From Actinomadura rifamycini DSM 43936 (lineage in GTDB: Bacteria > Actinomycetota > Actinomycetes > Streptosporangiales > Streptosporangiaceae), in contig NZ_AULB01000040.1 in the NCBI RefSeq assembly GCF_000425065.1, forward strand, positions 1 through 58,182: a stretch of DNA of 58,182 nucleotides. Direction: 5' to 3'. The position numbers and the translations under genes were made by a program. This document shows, one piece after another, positions 23,754-32,352 of this stretch. Position 1 is the first letter of the stretch. Each line of letters starts with the position of its first letter. The notes below the pieces were generated by a model. The model saw nothing but the letters and a program-made list of their open reading frames with translations. It ran no database searches and was not told the origin of the DNA.

Positions 23754-26222
23754 TCAGCGCTTCGGCACGATGTTCACGATCTTCGGCGCGCGGACGATCA
23801 CCTTCGCGATGTCCGCGCCGCCCAGCGCGTCCCGCACCTTCGGCGACGCCAGCGCCAGCTTCTCCAGCTCGCCGTCCGCGATGCCCGGGGCGACGTCCAG
23901 CCGGTCGCGGACCTTGCCGGCGACCTGGACGACGCAGGTGACCGACTCCTCGACCAGCAGGGCCGGGTCGGCGGCCGGCCAGCCCGCGCGGATCACCGGG
24001 GCGGTGCGGCCCAGCAGCGACCACGCCTCCTCGGCGGTGTAGGGCGCGAACAGCGACAGCAGCACCGCGATCGCCTCGGCGGCCTCCCGGACGGCCGGGT
24101 CGGCGGCGCCGGGACCGGAGTCGATCGCCTTGCGGGCCGCGGTGACCAGCTCCATGATCCGCGCGATCGCGACGTTGAACCGCTGCGACTCGACCAGGGT
24201 CGTGACCTCGTCGACGGTGCGGGCGGTGACGCGGCGCAGCGCGATGTCGCCGGACGCCGGGTCGCCGCCGGGGGCGGCCCCGACCTCGCTCGCGATGCGG
24301 TGCACGCGGGACAGGAACTTCGACATGCCGTGCGGGGACACGTCGGCCCAGTCGATGTCGTCCTCGGGCGGCCCGGAGAACAGGATCGCCAGCCGGACGA
24401 CGTCCACCCCGAACTCGCGGATCTGCTCGCCCAGGTCGACGCCGTTGCCCAGCGACTTCGACATCGCCTTGCCCTGGTTGATCACCTGGCCCTGGTTCAG
24501 CAGCCGCGTGAACGGCTCGGTGAAGTCGACCATGCCCATGTCGTGCAGGACCTTGGTGAAGAACCGGCTGTACAGCAGGTGCAGGATGGCGTGCTCGACA
24601 CCGCCCGTGTACTGGTCGACCGGCATCCACTTGCGGACCTGCTCGACGTCGAACGGGCCGCCCTCGTACCCCGGCGAGCAGTACCGGAAGTAGTACCAGG
24701 ACGAGTCGACGAACGTGTCCATCGTGTCGGTGTCGCGCTTCGCGGCGCCGCCGCACTTGGGGCACTCGGTGTTCACCCAGTCGGCCGCGGCGGCCAGCGG
24801 CGACGTGCCCTTGGGCGCCAGGTCGGCGCCGCGCAGCCCGTCGGGCAGCCGCACCGGCAGCTGCTCGTCCGGCACCGGGACCTCGCCGCACGCGTCGCAG
24901 TGCACGATCGGGATGGGGCAGCCCCAGAACCGCTGCCGGGACACCAGCCAGTCGCGCAGCCGGAAGTTCACCGACGCCCGGCCGGTGCCGCGCTCCTGCA
25001 TGATCTCGATGATGCGGGCGATGCCGTCCGCCTTGGCCAGCCCGTCGATCGGGCCGGAGTTGACCAGCCGCCCCTCGCCGGGGGTGGCGACGCCGGTGGC
25101 CGCCGGGTCGGCCTGGCCGGTCTCGACGACGACGCGGACCGGCAGCCCGAACTTCAGCGCGAAGTCCAGGTCGCGCTGGTCGTGCGCGGGGACCGCCATG
25201 ATCGCGCCGTGCCCGTACTCGGCCAGCACGTAGTCGGACGCCCAGATCGGCAGCCGCTCGCCGTTCACCGGGTTGATCGCGTAGCGGCCCAGGAAGACGC
25301 CGGTCTTCTCCCGCTCGGTGGACAGCCGCTCGATCTCGCTCTCCCGGGAGACCTCCTCCCGGTACGCCTCGAACGCGGCCCGGTGGTCGGGCGCGCAGAT
25401 CTCCTCGGCCAGCGCGGCGTCCGCGGCGACGACCATGAACGTGGCGCCGTACAGGGTGTCGGGGCGCGTGGTGTAGACGGTGACGGGCTCGTCGCGGCCC
25501 TCGATGACGAAGTCGACGTCGGCGCCGGTGGAGCGGCCGATCCAGTTGCGCTGCATCAGCAGGACCCGCTCGGGCCACTTGCCCTCCAGCTGCTCCATGT
25601 CGTCCAGCAGCCGGTCCGCGTACTCGGTGATCTTGAAGTACCACTGGGTCAGCACGCGCTTCTCGACCAGGGTGCCGCAGCGCTCGCAGTGCCCGCCGAC
25701 GACCTGCTCGTTCGCCAGGACGGTCTGGTCCTTGGGGCACCAGTTGACGTGGCCGCCCTTGCGGTAGGCCAGGCCCCGCTCGTAGAAGCGCAGGAACAGC
25801 CACTGCGTCCACTTGTAGTACTCGGGGTCGGACGTGTGCAGCCGCCGCGACCAGTCGAAGGACGGCGCGTACCGCTGGAACGACGCGGCCTGGGTGTCGA
25901 TGTTGGCGTACGTCCACTCGGCCGGGTGCGAGTCGCGCTTGATCGCGGCGTTCTCGGCGGGCAGGCCGAAGGAGTCCCAGCCGATGGGGTGCAGCACGTT
26001 GTGGCCGCGCTGGATCCAGTAGCGGGCGGGGACGTCGCCGATCGCGAACGCCTCCGCGTGACCCATGTGCAGGTCGCCGCTCGGGTAGGGGAACATGTCC
26101 AGCGCGTAGCGCCGCTCGCGGCCGTCGTCGCCTTCGGCGGCCTTGAACGGGTCGAGCTCCGCCCACCGGGCCTGCCACCTGTCCTGAACCGCCCGCGGGT
26201 CGTACTGCTCGTCGCTGCTCAC
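23754..26222 (-). CDS. leuS: Leucyl-tRNA synthetase
   Basis: Charges tRNA-Leu. 822 aa, class I synthetase of bacterial type: HIGH-type motif PYPSGDLHMGH (45-55), KMSKS-type motif KAMSKS near 584-589, an inserted editing domain (TTRPDTLYGATFMV, AVPAHDQRDLDFA) and zinc-type cysteines (HCDACGEVP, ECPKCGG). The C-terminal anticodon-binding domain ends VIVRAPKIVNIVPKR. ATG 26222 is preceded by a 5' leader carrying a leucine leader peptide and a terminator hairpin, so leuS is probably attenuated by charged tRNA-Leu. Confidence 0.97.
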   Translation of the reverse strand: MSSDEQYDPRAVQDRWQARWAELDPFKAAEGDDGRERRYALDMFPYPSGDLHMGHAEAFAIGDVPARYWIQRGHNVLHPIGWDSFGLPAENAAIKRDSHPAEWTYANIDTQAASFQRYAPSFDWSRRLHTSDPEYYKWTQWLFLRFYERGLAYRKGGHVNWCPKDQTVLANEQVVGGHCERCGTLVEKRVLTQWYFKITEYADRLLDDMEQLEGKWPERVLLMQRNWIGRSTGADVDFVIEGRDEPVTVYTTRPDTLYGATFMVVAADAALAEEICAPDHRAAFEAYREEVSRESEIERLSTEREKTGVFLGRYAINPVNGERLPIWASDYVLAEYGHGAIMAVPAHDQRDLDFALKFGLPVRVVVETGQADPAATGVATPGEGRLVNSGPIDGLAKADGIARIIEIMQERGTGRASVNFRLRDWLVSRQRFWGCPIPIVHCDACGEVPVPDEQLPVRLPDGLRGADLAPKGTSPLAAAADWVNTECPKCGGAAKRDTDTMDTFVDSSWYYFRYCSPGYEGGPFDVEQVRKWMPVDQYTGGVEHAILHLLYSRFFTKVLHDMGMVDFTEPFTRLLNQGQVINQGKAMSKSLGNGVDLGEQIREFGVDVVRLAILFSGPPEDDIDWADVSPHGMSKFLSRVHRIASEVGAAPGGDPASGDIALRRVTARTVDEVTTLVESQRFNVAIARIMELVTAARKAIDSGPGAADPAVREAAEAIAVLLSLFAPYTAEEAWSLLGRTAPVIRAGWPAADPALLVEESVTCVVQVAGKVRDRLDVAPGIADGELEKLALASPKVRDALGGADIAKVIVRAPKIVNIVPKR

Positions 26223-26286
26223 GCTTACTCTCTCTTCCGTCCCTAGCGAGTCCCTGGCAAAGGGGCCGGGCCGTCCGCCGAAATGA

Positions 26287-26322
26287 AACGGCCCCTCGCT
26301 CAGGAGGGGCCGCCACGCTGAC
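26287..26322 (-). terminator. leuS attenuator terminator hairpin
   Basis: On the minus strand ggcccctc (complement of 26304-26311), loop of six, gaggggcc, then a U-rich tail (gtttcattt, complement of 26281-26289). It lies downstream of the Leu leader peptide and upstream of leuS, as an intrinsic terminator inside the leader should. Confidence 0.75.
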
Positions 26323-26340
26323 TTCTCGCGTCAGCGTGGC
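26312..26340 (-). promoter_or_regulatory. Leader hairpin overlapping the end of the leader peptide
   Basis: A perfect 11-bp stem (gccacgctgac with gtcagcgtggc, seven-base loop). It begins inside the last codons of the leader peptide and includes its stop, so ribosome position would decide whether it forms. The Leu-codon region contains cctcg, which can pair with cgagg in the 3' arm of the terminator stem, a possible antiterminator. Confidence 0.6.
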
Positions 26341-26366
26341 CGTTCGAGGAGCAGCCTGGCATGCAT
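26331..26366 (-). CDS. leuS leader peptide (11 aa, three consecutive Leu codons)
   Basis: ATG at 26364-26366 opens MHARLLLERPR with codons CTG CTC CTC in a row, ending TGA at 26331-26333. A TACGCT at 26373-26378 (minus strand) lies 6 bases before the ATG, so the transcript may be leaderless, common in actinomycetes. Leu-codon leader plus terminator before leuS is the classical attenuation layout; such attenuators have been predicted before some Streptomyces leuS genes. The stop codon lies in the first hairpin. Confidence 0.75.
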   Translation of the reverse strand: MHARLLLERPR

Positions 26367-26437
26367 ACAACAAGCGTAGCGCAACCGCAACCCCGGTCGC
26401 CCGGGGATATCGCGGGCGCCGCCCGGTCCGGCGGGGG

Positions 26438-27052
26438 TCAGTGGCCGGACGCCTGGCGGGCGAGGGACACGACGCCGGTGATCTGGACGCGGGTCAGTTC
26501 GAGGTCGGCGCCGACGGCGCCGAGGGTCTCCTCCTCGGAGACGCTGAGCGGCCCGTCCATGAGGGCGATCTCGGCGGCGGCGCGCAGGATGCTCTCCCGC
26601 GCCTCGGGGGCCAGCGCGGACGAGGCGCGCCCCATCTCGCGGCGCACGTCGTCGAACGGGCGGCCGAGGTCGGCGTTCAGCGCGCTCTCGTCGTAGCCGC
26701 TCTCGCCGGCCTGGCGGACGACGGCGACGGCGCGGGAGCGGGCGGGCGCGTGGGTGTAGTCGCCGGAGCGCAGGACCTGGGCGATCGCCATCCGCAGGAG
26801 CATCGCGGGCATGTGGGCGAGCTGCGCGGTCGTCGGGACCTCCAGGACGCCGGGCGTCCAGCGGCCGCGGCAGGTGCCGCACTCGACGATCTCGCCGCCG
26901 GTCTTGTTCAGGGGCAGCACCGGGATGAAGAACAGGGTGAAGAAGTTGCGGCCCTGGCGCCGGCGGTACTCGCGGTCGCCGCCGCACTGCGGGCAGTGGA
27001 AGACGCCCTTGCCCAAGGTGAAGAACACCACGCGCCAGCCGAAAATGATCAC
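26438..27052 (-). CDS. Zinc-ribbon protein with TerB-like tail
   Basis: 204 aa. GTG 27052 has AAAGGGGGC upstream and starts MIIFGWRVVFFTLGKG, the usual beginning of this family; ATG 27082 would add ten residues. A membrane-seeking N-terminal stretch precedes a zinc ribbon (FHCPQCGG and VECGTCRG). The C-terminal half (AAEIALMDGPLSVSEEETL) has the acidic helical TerB/DnaJ-like-associated pattern seen in tellurite-resistance TerB proteins. It lies upstream of leuS on the same strand, but the leuS leader has its own promoter. Role unknown. Confidence 0.8.
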   Translation of the reverse strand: MIIFGWRVVFFTLGKGVFHCPQCGGDREYRRRQGRNFFTLFFIPVLPLNKTGGEIVECGTCRGRWTPGVLEVPTTAQLAHMPAMLLRMAIAQVLRSGDYTHAPARSRAVAVVRQAGESGYDESALNADLGRPFDDVRREMGRASSALAPEARESILRAAAEIALMDGPLSVSEEETLGAVGADLELTRVQITGVVSLARQASGH

Positions 27053-27349
27053 GACAATGCCCCCTTTTCCCGGAACGGTCATCGTAACGGGGACGGGGGA
27101 CGGGCGCGCGCGGCGGCGCACCGCCCGGGAACGATCCGGCCCGGATCCGGACACGACCGGCAGGCCCGGGACGCTCCGTGCCCCTCCCGTCACGCCCGTC
27201 CCAGGGACCGGGCGGTCGGGACAAAACGGCACGTCAAAAAGGGCGTCGCACCATGGCGCGGACACGTCCGGATACAGCAGGATGAGCGGAACGATTCGTA
27301 GACTCGTCGGTAACAACCGGCCGGTCATCCGTTCCGCGCGAGGAGTGCC

Positions 27350-28894
27350 ATGCTCAACCTGTCCGTGCTGCTGGAGGACGCCGCCCGCGAGACGCCGGAC
27401 CGCGACGCCGTCGTGTTCGGCGACCTGCGGCTGCCGTACTCCTTCATCGACTCGGTCGCGAACCAGGTCGCGAACCTCCTGCGGTCGCGCGGCATCGGAC
27501 CGGGCGACAAGGTGGCGCTGTCCAGCCCCAACCTGCCGTACTTCCCGATGGTCTACTTCGGGGCGCTCAAGGCCGGCGCGGTCGTCGTCCCGCTGAACGT
27601 CCTGCTGAAGCCGCGCGAGATCGCCTACCACCTGGCCGACTCCGACGCGAAGGCGTTCTTCTGCTTCGAGGGGACGCCGGAGCTGCCGCTCGGCGAGATG
27701 GGCAAGGCCGGGTTCGACCAGGCCGCGGAGTGCGAGCACTTCTTCCTGCTGCCGGCGAACCCGGCGGCGACCGAGTCGCCGATCGAGGGGGCGGAGCTGT
27801 TCTGGGCGGCGCTGGGCGGGCAGCCCCGCACGTTCGAGCCGCACCTGAGCGAGGCCACCGACACCGCGGTGATCATCTACACGAGCGGGACGACCGGGCA
27901 GCCGAAGGGCGCCGAGCTGTCGCACGGCAACCTGCTGATGAACGCGATGGTGGACGACACGCTGTTCACCAAGACGCTCCACGACGTGTCGCTGGTGACG
28001 CTGCCGCTGTTCCACATCTTCGGCCAGACGTGCGTGATGAACGTCGGGTTCTACCGGCGCGCGACGCTGGTGATGCAGCCGCGGTTCGACGCCGGGGAGG
28101 CCGTCGCGCTGATGGTCCGCGAGAAGGTGAACATCTTCGCGGGCGTCCCCACGATGTACTGGGGGCTGCTGACCCACGACACGTCCGCGGAGGACGTCGC
28201 GACGATCCGGGAGAACCTGCGGGTCGCGGTGTCGGGCGGCGCGGCGCTGCCGATGGAGGTCCTCAAGGGGATCAAGGAGAAGTTCGGCGCGGACGTGCTG
28301 GAGGGCTACGGGCTGTCGGAGACGTCGCCGGTCGCGTCGTTCAACCGCCCGGACCGCCCGACCAAGCCCGGCTCGATCGGGCTGCCGGTGTGGGGCGTCG
28401 AGATGAAGCTGATCGACGACGACTGGAAGGACGTCGAGGGCGAGGGCCCCGGCGAGATCGCGATCCGCGGCCACAACATCATGAAGGGCTACTACAAGCG
28501 GCCCGAGGCGACCGAGGCCGCGATCCGCGACGGCTGGTTCCGCACCGGGGACGTGGCCCGCCGCGACGAGGAGGGCTACTACTTCATCATCGACCGCTCC
28601 AAGGACATGATCATCCGGGGCGGCTACAACGTGTACCCGCGGGAGCTCGAAGAGGTCCTGATGACCCACCCGCAGGTGTCGCTGGCCGCCGTGGTGGGCG
28701 TCCCGCACGACAGCCACGGCGAGGAGATCAAGGCGTACGTGATCCGCACGCCGGACGCCACGGTCACCGAGGACGAGCTGGTCGCGTGGGGCAAGGAGCA
28801 GTTCGCGAACTACAAGTACCCGCGGATCGTCGAGTTCCGCGACGAGCTGCCGATGACCGCGACGGGCAAGATCCTCAAGCGCGAGCTGCGCTGA
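27350..28894 (+). CDS. Acyl-CoA synthetase (AMP-forming fatty-acid ligase)
   Basis: Activates a carboxylic acid as acyl-AMP, then transfers it to CoA. 514 aa with the AMP-binding signature IIYTSGTTGQPKG (175-187), LFHIFGQTC, GYGLSETSPV, the GWFRTGDVARRDEEGY hinge region, RGGYNVYPRELEEVL, and the C-terminal lysine in TATGKILKRELR. Length and motifs fit medium/long-chain fatty-acyl ligases (FadD-like); the exact chain is not predictable. GCGAGGAGTG precedes the ATG. A terminator follows. Confidence 0.93.
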   Translation: MLNLSVLLEDAARETPDRDAVVFGDLRLPYSFIDSVANQVANLLRSRGIGPGDKVALSSPNLPYFPMVYFGALKAGAVVVPLNVLLKPREIAYHLADSDAKAFFCFEGTPELPLGEMGKAGFDQAAECEHFFLLPANPAATESPIEGAELFWAALGGQPRTFEPHLSEATDTAVIIYTSGTTGQPKGAELSHGNLLMNAMVDDTLFTKTLHDVSLVTLPLFHIFGQTCVMNVGFYRRATLVMQPRFDAGEAVALMVREKVNIFAGVPTMYWGLLTHDTSAEDVATIRENLRVAVSGGAALPMEVLKGIKEKFGADVLEGYGLSETSPVASFNRPDRPTKPGSIGLPVWGVEMKLIDDDWKDVEGEGPGEIAIRGHNIMKGYYKRPEATEAAIRDGWFRTGDVARRDEEGYYFIIDRSKDMIIRGGYNVYPRELEEVLMTHPQVSLAAVVGVPHDSHGEEIKAYVIRTPDATVTEDELVAWGKEQFANYKYPRIVEFRDELPMTATGKILKRELR

Positions 28895-28903
28895 CCCGTC
28901 CGC

Positions 28904-28936
28904 GAGCGGGCCCCGGCCGCCGGCCGGGGCCCGCTC
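28904..28936. terminator. Terminator between the acyl-CoA ligase and P450
   Basis: A perfect 15-bp stem (gagcgggccccggcc with ggccggggcccgctc) and three-base loop, between convergent genes. No T tract, as is common in high-GC actinomycetes. Confidence 0.75.
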
Positions 28937-28943
28937 CGCGCGT

Positions 28944-30188
28944 TCAGAACGTGTACGGCAGGCGCTTGATGCCGTTGATGAAGTTCGACTCCAGCCGCTC
29001 GGCCTCCCCGGCCCGGATGTCGGGGACGCGGCGCAGCAGCTCGCGGAACATCACGGTGATCTCGCGGCGGGCGAGGTGGGCGCCCAGGCAGAAGTGCGGG
29101 CCGGGGCCGCCGAACCCGACGTGCGGGTTGGGGTCGCGGAGGATGTCGAACTTCTCCGGGTCGGTGAAGACCGACTCGTCCCGGTTCGCGGACCAGTAGT
29201 ACAGGACGAGCTTGTCGCCCTCCTTGATCTCGTGCTCGTTCAGCGTCGTGTCGCGGGTCGCGGTGCGGCGCATCCAGATGACCGGGGACACGTAGCGGAC
29301 GATCTCCTCGACGGCGCCCGCGATGCGGCCGTCGAAGTCCTCGACCAGCAGGGCCCGCTGCTCGGGGTGCCGGGTGAACAGGTCGAGGCCGTGCGCGATC
29401 GCGTTGCGGGTCGTCTCGTTGCCCGCGACGACGAGCAGGATGAAGAAGGAGCCGAGCTCCTGGTCGGTCAGCGACTCCCCGTCGATGTTCGCGTTGACCA
29501 GCGCGGACGTCAGGTCGTCGGTGGGCTCGGCGCGGCGGCGGCGCCCGAGGTCCTCCACCAGGCCCTTGAGGGTCTCGCCGGCGCCGAGCAGCGCCATCGC
29601 CATCTCCTCGGCGCTGCCGGTGGGGAGGAACTCCGCGTCGTTGCCGGCGAGGATGACGTTGGTGGCGTCCAGGACGGTGCCGTAGTGCTCCTCGCCGATC
29701 CCCATCATGTCGCAGATGATCTTCAGGGGGAGGCGGGCGGCGACGTCCTGCACGAAGTCGCCCGTCCCGTGGCCGGCGGCGATGCCGTCCACCAGCTCGG
29801 CGGCGACCGCCTCGACCTTGTCCTCGAACCGCTGGATCATGCGCGGGGAGAACGCGCGGGAGACGATCCGGCGGATCTTGGCGTGCCGCGGGTCGTCCAT
29901 GTTGATCATGGAGCCGAAGTACTCGTGCAGGTCGCCGGGCATGTCCGGAATGCTGATCGTGCCGCGCCCCGAGCAGAAGTCCTGGGGGCGGCGGGACGCC
30001 TCGACGACGTCGGCGTGCCGGGTCAGCGCGTAGTAGCCGGGGCCCTGCTCGACGATGACGACCTCGGGCTCGTCGTAGCGGATCAGCTCCCCGTGCCCCC
30101 GCAGCGCCTTGAACGCCTCATGGCGGTAGTCGTGGGGACGGCGCCAGAAATCCCAGTCCGTCAGGTTGATGTCCTCGGCCTTGAGCAC
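28944..30188 (-). CDS. Cytochrome P450
   Basis: A 414-residue soluble bacterial monooxygenase. The heme loop FGGPGPHFCLGAHLARRE places the iron ligand at Cys367; the oxygen-binding I-helix is VVAGNETTRNAIAHGL; the K-helix ExxR is EIVR (AVEEIVRY); and the meander includes WMRRTATRDTTL. The N-terminus INLTDWDFWRRPHDYRHEAFK resembles the CYP124/125/142 branch that oxidises sterols and branched lipids in mycobacteria. Substrate by analogy only. It starts at 30188 upstream of a palindrome, divergent from an epoxide-hydrolase-like gene; no ferredoxin gene is adjacent. Confidence 0.94.
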   Translation of the reverse strand: MLKAEDINLTDWDFWRRPHDYRHEAFKALRGHGELIRYDEPEVVIVEQGPGYYALTRHADVVEASRRPQDFCSGRGTISIPDMPGDLHEYFGSMINMDDPRHAKIRRIVSRAFSPRMIQRFEDKVEAVAAELVDGIAAGHGTGDFVQDVAARLPLKIICDMMGIGEEHYGTVLDATNVILAGNDAEFLPTGSAEEMAMALLGAGETLKGLVEDLGRRRRAEPTDDLTSALVNANIDGESLTDQELGSFFILLVVAGNETTRNAIAHGLDLFTRHPEQRALLVEDFDGRIAGAVEEIVRYVSPVIWMRRTATRDTTLNEHEIKEGDKLVLYYWSANRDESVFTDPEKFDILRDPNPHVGFGGPGPHFCLGAHLARREITVMFRELLRRVPDIRAGEAERLESNFINGIKRLPYTF

Positions 30189-30205
30189 GGTGTCACCTCA
30201 TCATT

Positions 30206-30220
30206 CCGAATCCGATTCGG
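30206..30220. promoter_or_regulatory. Palindrome between P450 and epoxide-hydrolase-like gene
   Basis: ccgaat-ccg-attcgg, six-base arms around a three-base centre, 18 bp upstream of the P450 start. Candidate operator for an unknown regulator; no regulator gene is adjacent. Confidence 0.5.
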
Positions 30221-30342
30221 TTTACATGCACCCTCTCAGAGTAAAGTGCGGCGCGGCGAGTCCGCACGGCAATAGGTGACCCGGGTCACATCGCCGCCGC
30301 CGTCGTGATGAGAGGGTGGCGGCGCCACGAGGAGGCGAGCGC

Positions 30343-31245
30343 ATGGGCGACTTCACCGACATCTCCGACGGGACGATCGACGCGAACGGGCTGACGTTCG
30401 GCTACCTGGAGGCCGGGCCGCCGGACGGGCCGCTGGCGCTGTGCCTGCACGGCTTCCCCGACTCCCCGCACACGTGGCGTCCCCTCCTCACCGACCTGGC
30501 CGCCGCCGGGTACCGCGCCGTGGCCCCGTTCATGCGCGGCTACGCGCCCACGTCCGTCCCGGCGGACGGCGCCTACCAGACGGGCGCGCTGGCCGCCGAC
30601 GCCGTCGCGCTCCACGAGGCCCTCGGCGGCGGCCCGGACGCCGTCCTCATCGGCCACGACTGGGGCGCGGCCGCCGCCTACGGGGCCGCGAGCATGGCAC
30701 CGGACCGGTGGCGCCGGGCCGTCGCGATGGCGGTCCCGCCGATCGAGGTGCTGGTCAGCTCGTTCTTCGCGTACGGGCAGCTCAAGCGCTCGTTCTACGT
30801 GTTCGTGTTCCAGACCGCGCTCGCCGAGACGATCCTGAACCGCGAGTTCGTGGAGGGGCTGTGGCGCGACTGGTCGCCGCCCGGCGCGCCCGCCCCGACG
30901 GCGGAGGTCGACCGCGTCATGGAATGCCTCGCCGCGCCCGGCAACATCACCGCCGCGCTCGGCTACTACCGCGCGATGCTCGATCCGGAACGCCACATCG
31001 AGCGCTACGCCGCCGCGCAGGAAGCGGCGGACGCGCGCGGCACCCGTCCCGTCCTCTACCTGCACGGCGACGAGGACGGCTGCATGGGCGCGGACGTCGT
31101 CGCGCCGGGCGGCGACCTCGCCCCGATCGTCGCCGCGCTGCCGCCGGGCTCCCGGGCCCGGCTCGTCCCCGGCGCCGGGCACTTCCTGCAGCGCGACCGG
31201 CCCGCCGAGGTCGGCCGGCTGGTCCTCGACTGGCTCGCCGGCTGA
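30343..31245 (+). CDS. Alpha/beta hydrolase, epoxide-hydrolase-like
   Basis: 300 aa, alpha/beta fold. The oxyanion-hole motif is HGFPDS (36-41), the nucleophile Asp106 lies in GHDWGAA (aspartate, as in epoxide hydrolases and haloalkane dehalogenases), an acid is in LHGDEDGCM (240-248), and the base His280 lies in GAGHFLQRDRP. ATG 30343 has GAGGAGGCGAGC upstream; earlier in-frame codon 30316 lacks conservation. Divergent from the P450, with which it could act on oxidised (epoxide) products; inference. Confidence 0.9.
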   Translation: MGDFTDISDGTIDANGLTFGYLEAGPPDGPLALCLHGFPDSPHTWRPLLTDLAAAGYRAVAPFMRGYAPTSVPADGAYQTGALAADAVALHEALGGGPDAVLIGHDWGAAAAYGAASMAPDRWRRAVAMAVPPIEVLVSSFFAYGQLKRSFYVFVFQTALAETILNREFVEGLWRDWSPPGAPAPTAEVDRVMECLAAPGNITAALGYYRAMLDPERHIERYAAAQEAADARGTRPVLYLHGDEDGCMGADVVAPGGDLAPIVAALPPGSRARLVPGAGHFLQRDRPAEVGRLVLDWLAG

Positions 31246-31254
31246 CGCGGGCGG

Positions 31255-32262
31255 TCAGTACGGGTCGCCGAACGGCGGCACGTCCGACGGGTCCAGTTCC
31301 GCCCGCATCCGGACGTACCGGACGGCGTGCCGCCAGCGGCCGTTCTCCACGGCCGCGTCCGCGCTGAACTCCACCACCGTCTCCGGCTCGGTGCGGACGT
31401 ACCGGATCGGCGGGTGCGAGCCGTACGGGCCGCCCGCGAACCCCGACGGCAGCTCCGCCGGCCACGGATGGTCGGGCGACCCCGGATGCAGCACCGCCGC
31501 CAGCCCGGTGCGCGCGGCGGGCGGCAGCGGCGTCGTCCGCGCGACCACCCGCAGCCGGCCGTCCGCGTCGAACCGGCCCAGGATCAGCGACTCCGGCGCC
31601 TGCCGCGTGCCGGTGACGCCGCCGACGATCCCCTCCGCCGTCGTCCGGCGCTTCACCTTCTGCCAGCGGCGCCGCCCCTCCAGGTACGCGCCGTCGGCGT
31701 CCTTGACGACCAGCCCCTCGATGCCCTGCTCGGCGAGCGCCTCGAACCACAGGCGCGCCTCCGCGACGTCCGCCGTCTGCGGCGACGCCACCACCCGCGC
31801 GGCGGCCGAGACGTCCCCGAGCAGCCGTTCCAGGACCGCGCGGCGCTCCCGCAGCGGGCGCCGCCGCAGATCCGCGCCGCCGGCCTCCAGGACGTCGAAC
31901 ACCACGTAGTGGCACGGTTCGGCCCGCGCCAGGTCCGGGCGGCGGCGCCCGGCGACGTGCCGGCGCTGCAGCGCGCCGAAGTCCAGCCGCCCGTCCGGAC
32001 CCCACCGGACGATCTCGCCGTCCAGCACCGTCGCGGGCGGCACCAGCTCCGCCACCGCCGCCGCCACCTCGGGGAACGCCTCGTTGAACCGCGTGCGGCG
32101 GCGGGACGCCAGCAGCACCGCACCCGCCTCGTCCACGATCGCGATGGCGCGGAACCCGTCGAACTTCGGCTCGTAGCGGCACCCGCCGGGGCACGCCTGC
32201 GGCTCCGGCACGCGGTCCACGGCCGCCGCCAGCATCGGCTTCACCGGGGACCGGATGTGCAT
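31255..32262 (-). CDS. ATP-dependent DNA ligase (LigC-like)
   Basis: 335 aa. The adenylation core starts SPVKPMLA, with motif I EPKFDGFR carrying the AMP-accepting Lys33, motif VVFDVLEA, VLDGEIVRW and VKDADGAYLEGRR; the OB-fold (residues about 215-335) ends the protein. No polymerase or nuclease domain is fused, unlike LigD. Actinomycetes carry such LigC-type accessory ligases for repair besides NAD-dependent LigA. ATG 32262 is 10 bp from GGGGGG. It follows a RecQ-type helicase by 84 bp on the same strand, suggesting a repair unit. Confidence 0.92.
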   Translation of the reverse strand: MHIRSPVKPMLAAAVDRVPEPQACPGGCRYEPKFDGFRAIAIVDEAGAVLLASRRRTRFNEAFPEVAAAVAELVPPATVLDGEIVRWGPDGRLDFGALQRRHVAGRRRPDLARAEPCHYVVFDVLEAGGADLRRRPLRERRAVLERLLGDVSAAARVVASPQTADVAEARLWFEALAEQGIEGLVVKDADGAYLEGRRRWQKVKRRTTAEGIVGGVTGTRQAPESLILGRFDADGRLRVVARTTPLPPAARTGLAAVLHPGSPDHPWPAELPSGFAGGPYGSHPPIRYVRTEPETVVEFSADAAVENGRWRHAVRYVRMRAELDPSDVPPFGDPY

Positions 32263-32352
32263 GGCCACGCGTCCCCCCAGCTCGACGTCCTGCCCCCCGC
32301 CTACCCCGTTCGACCTGCGGGGACCTCGGCGCGAGAGGAATCTTGACCGGGT

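Noticed and set aside
26223..26437. T-box upstream of leuS
   Set aside because: I see no T-box core; the leader peptide and terminator give a better model.
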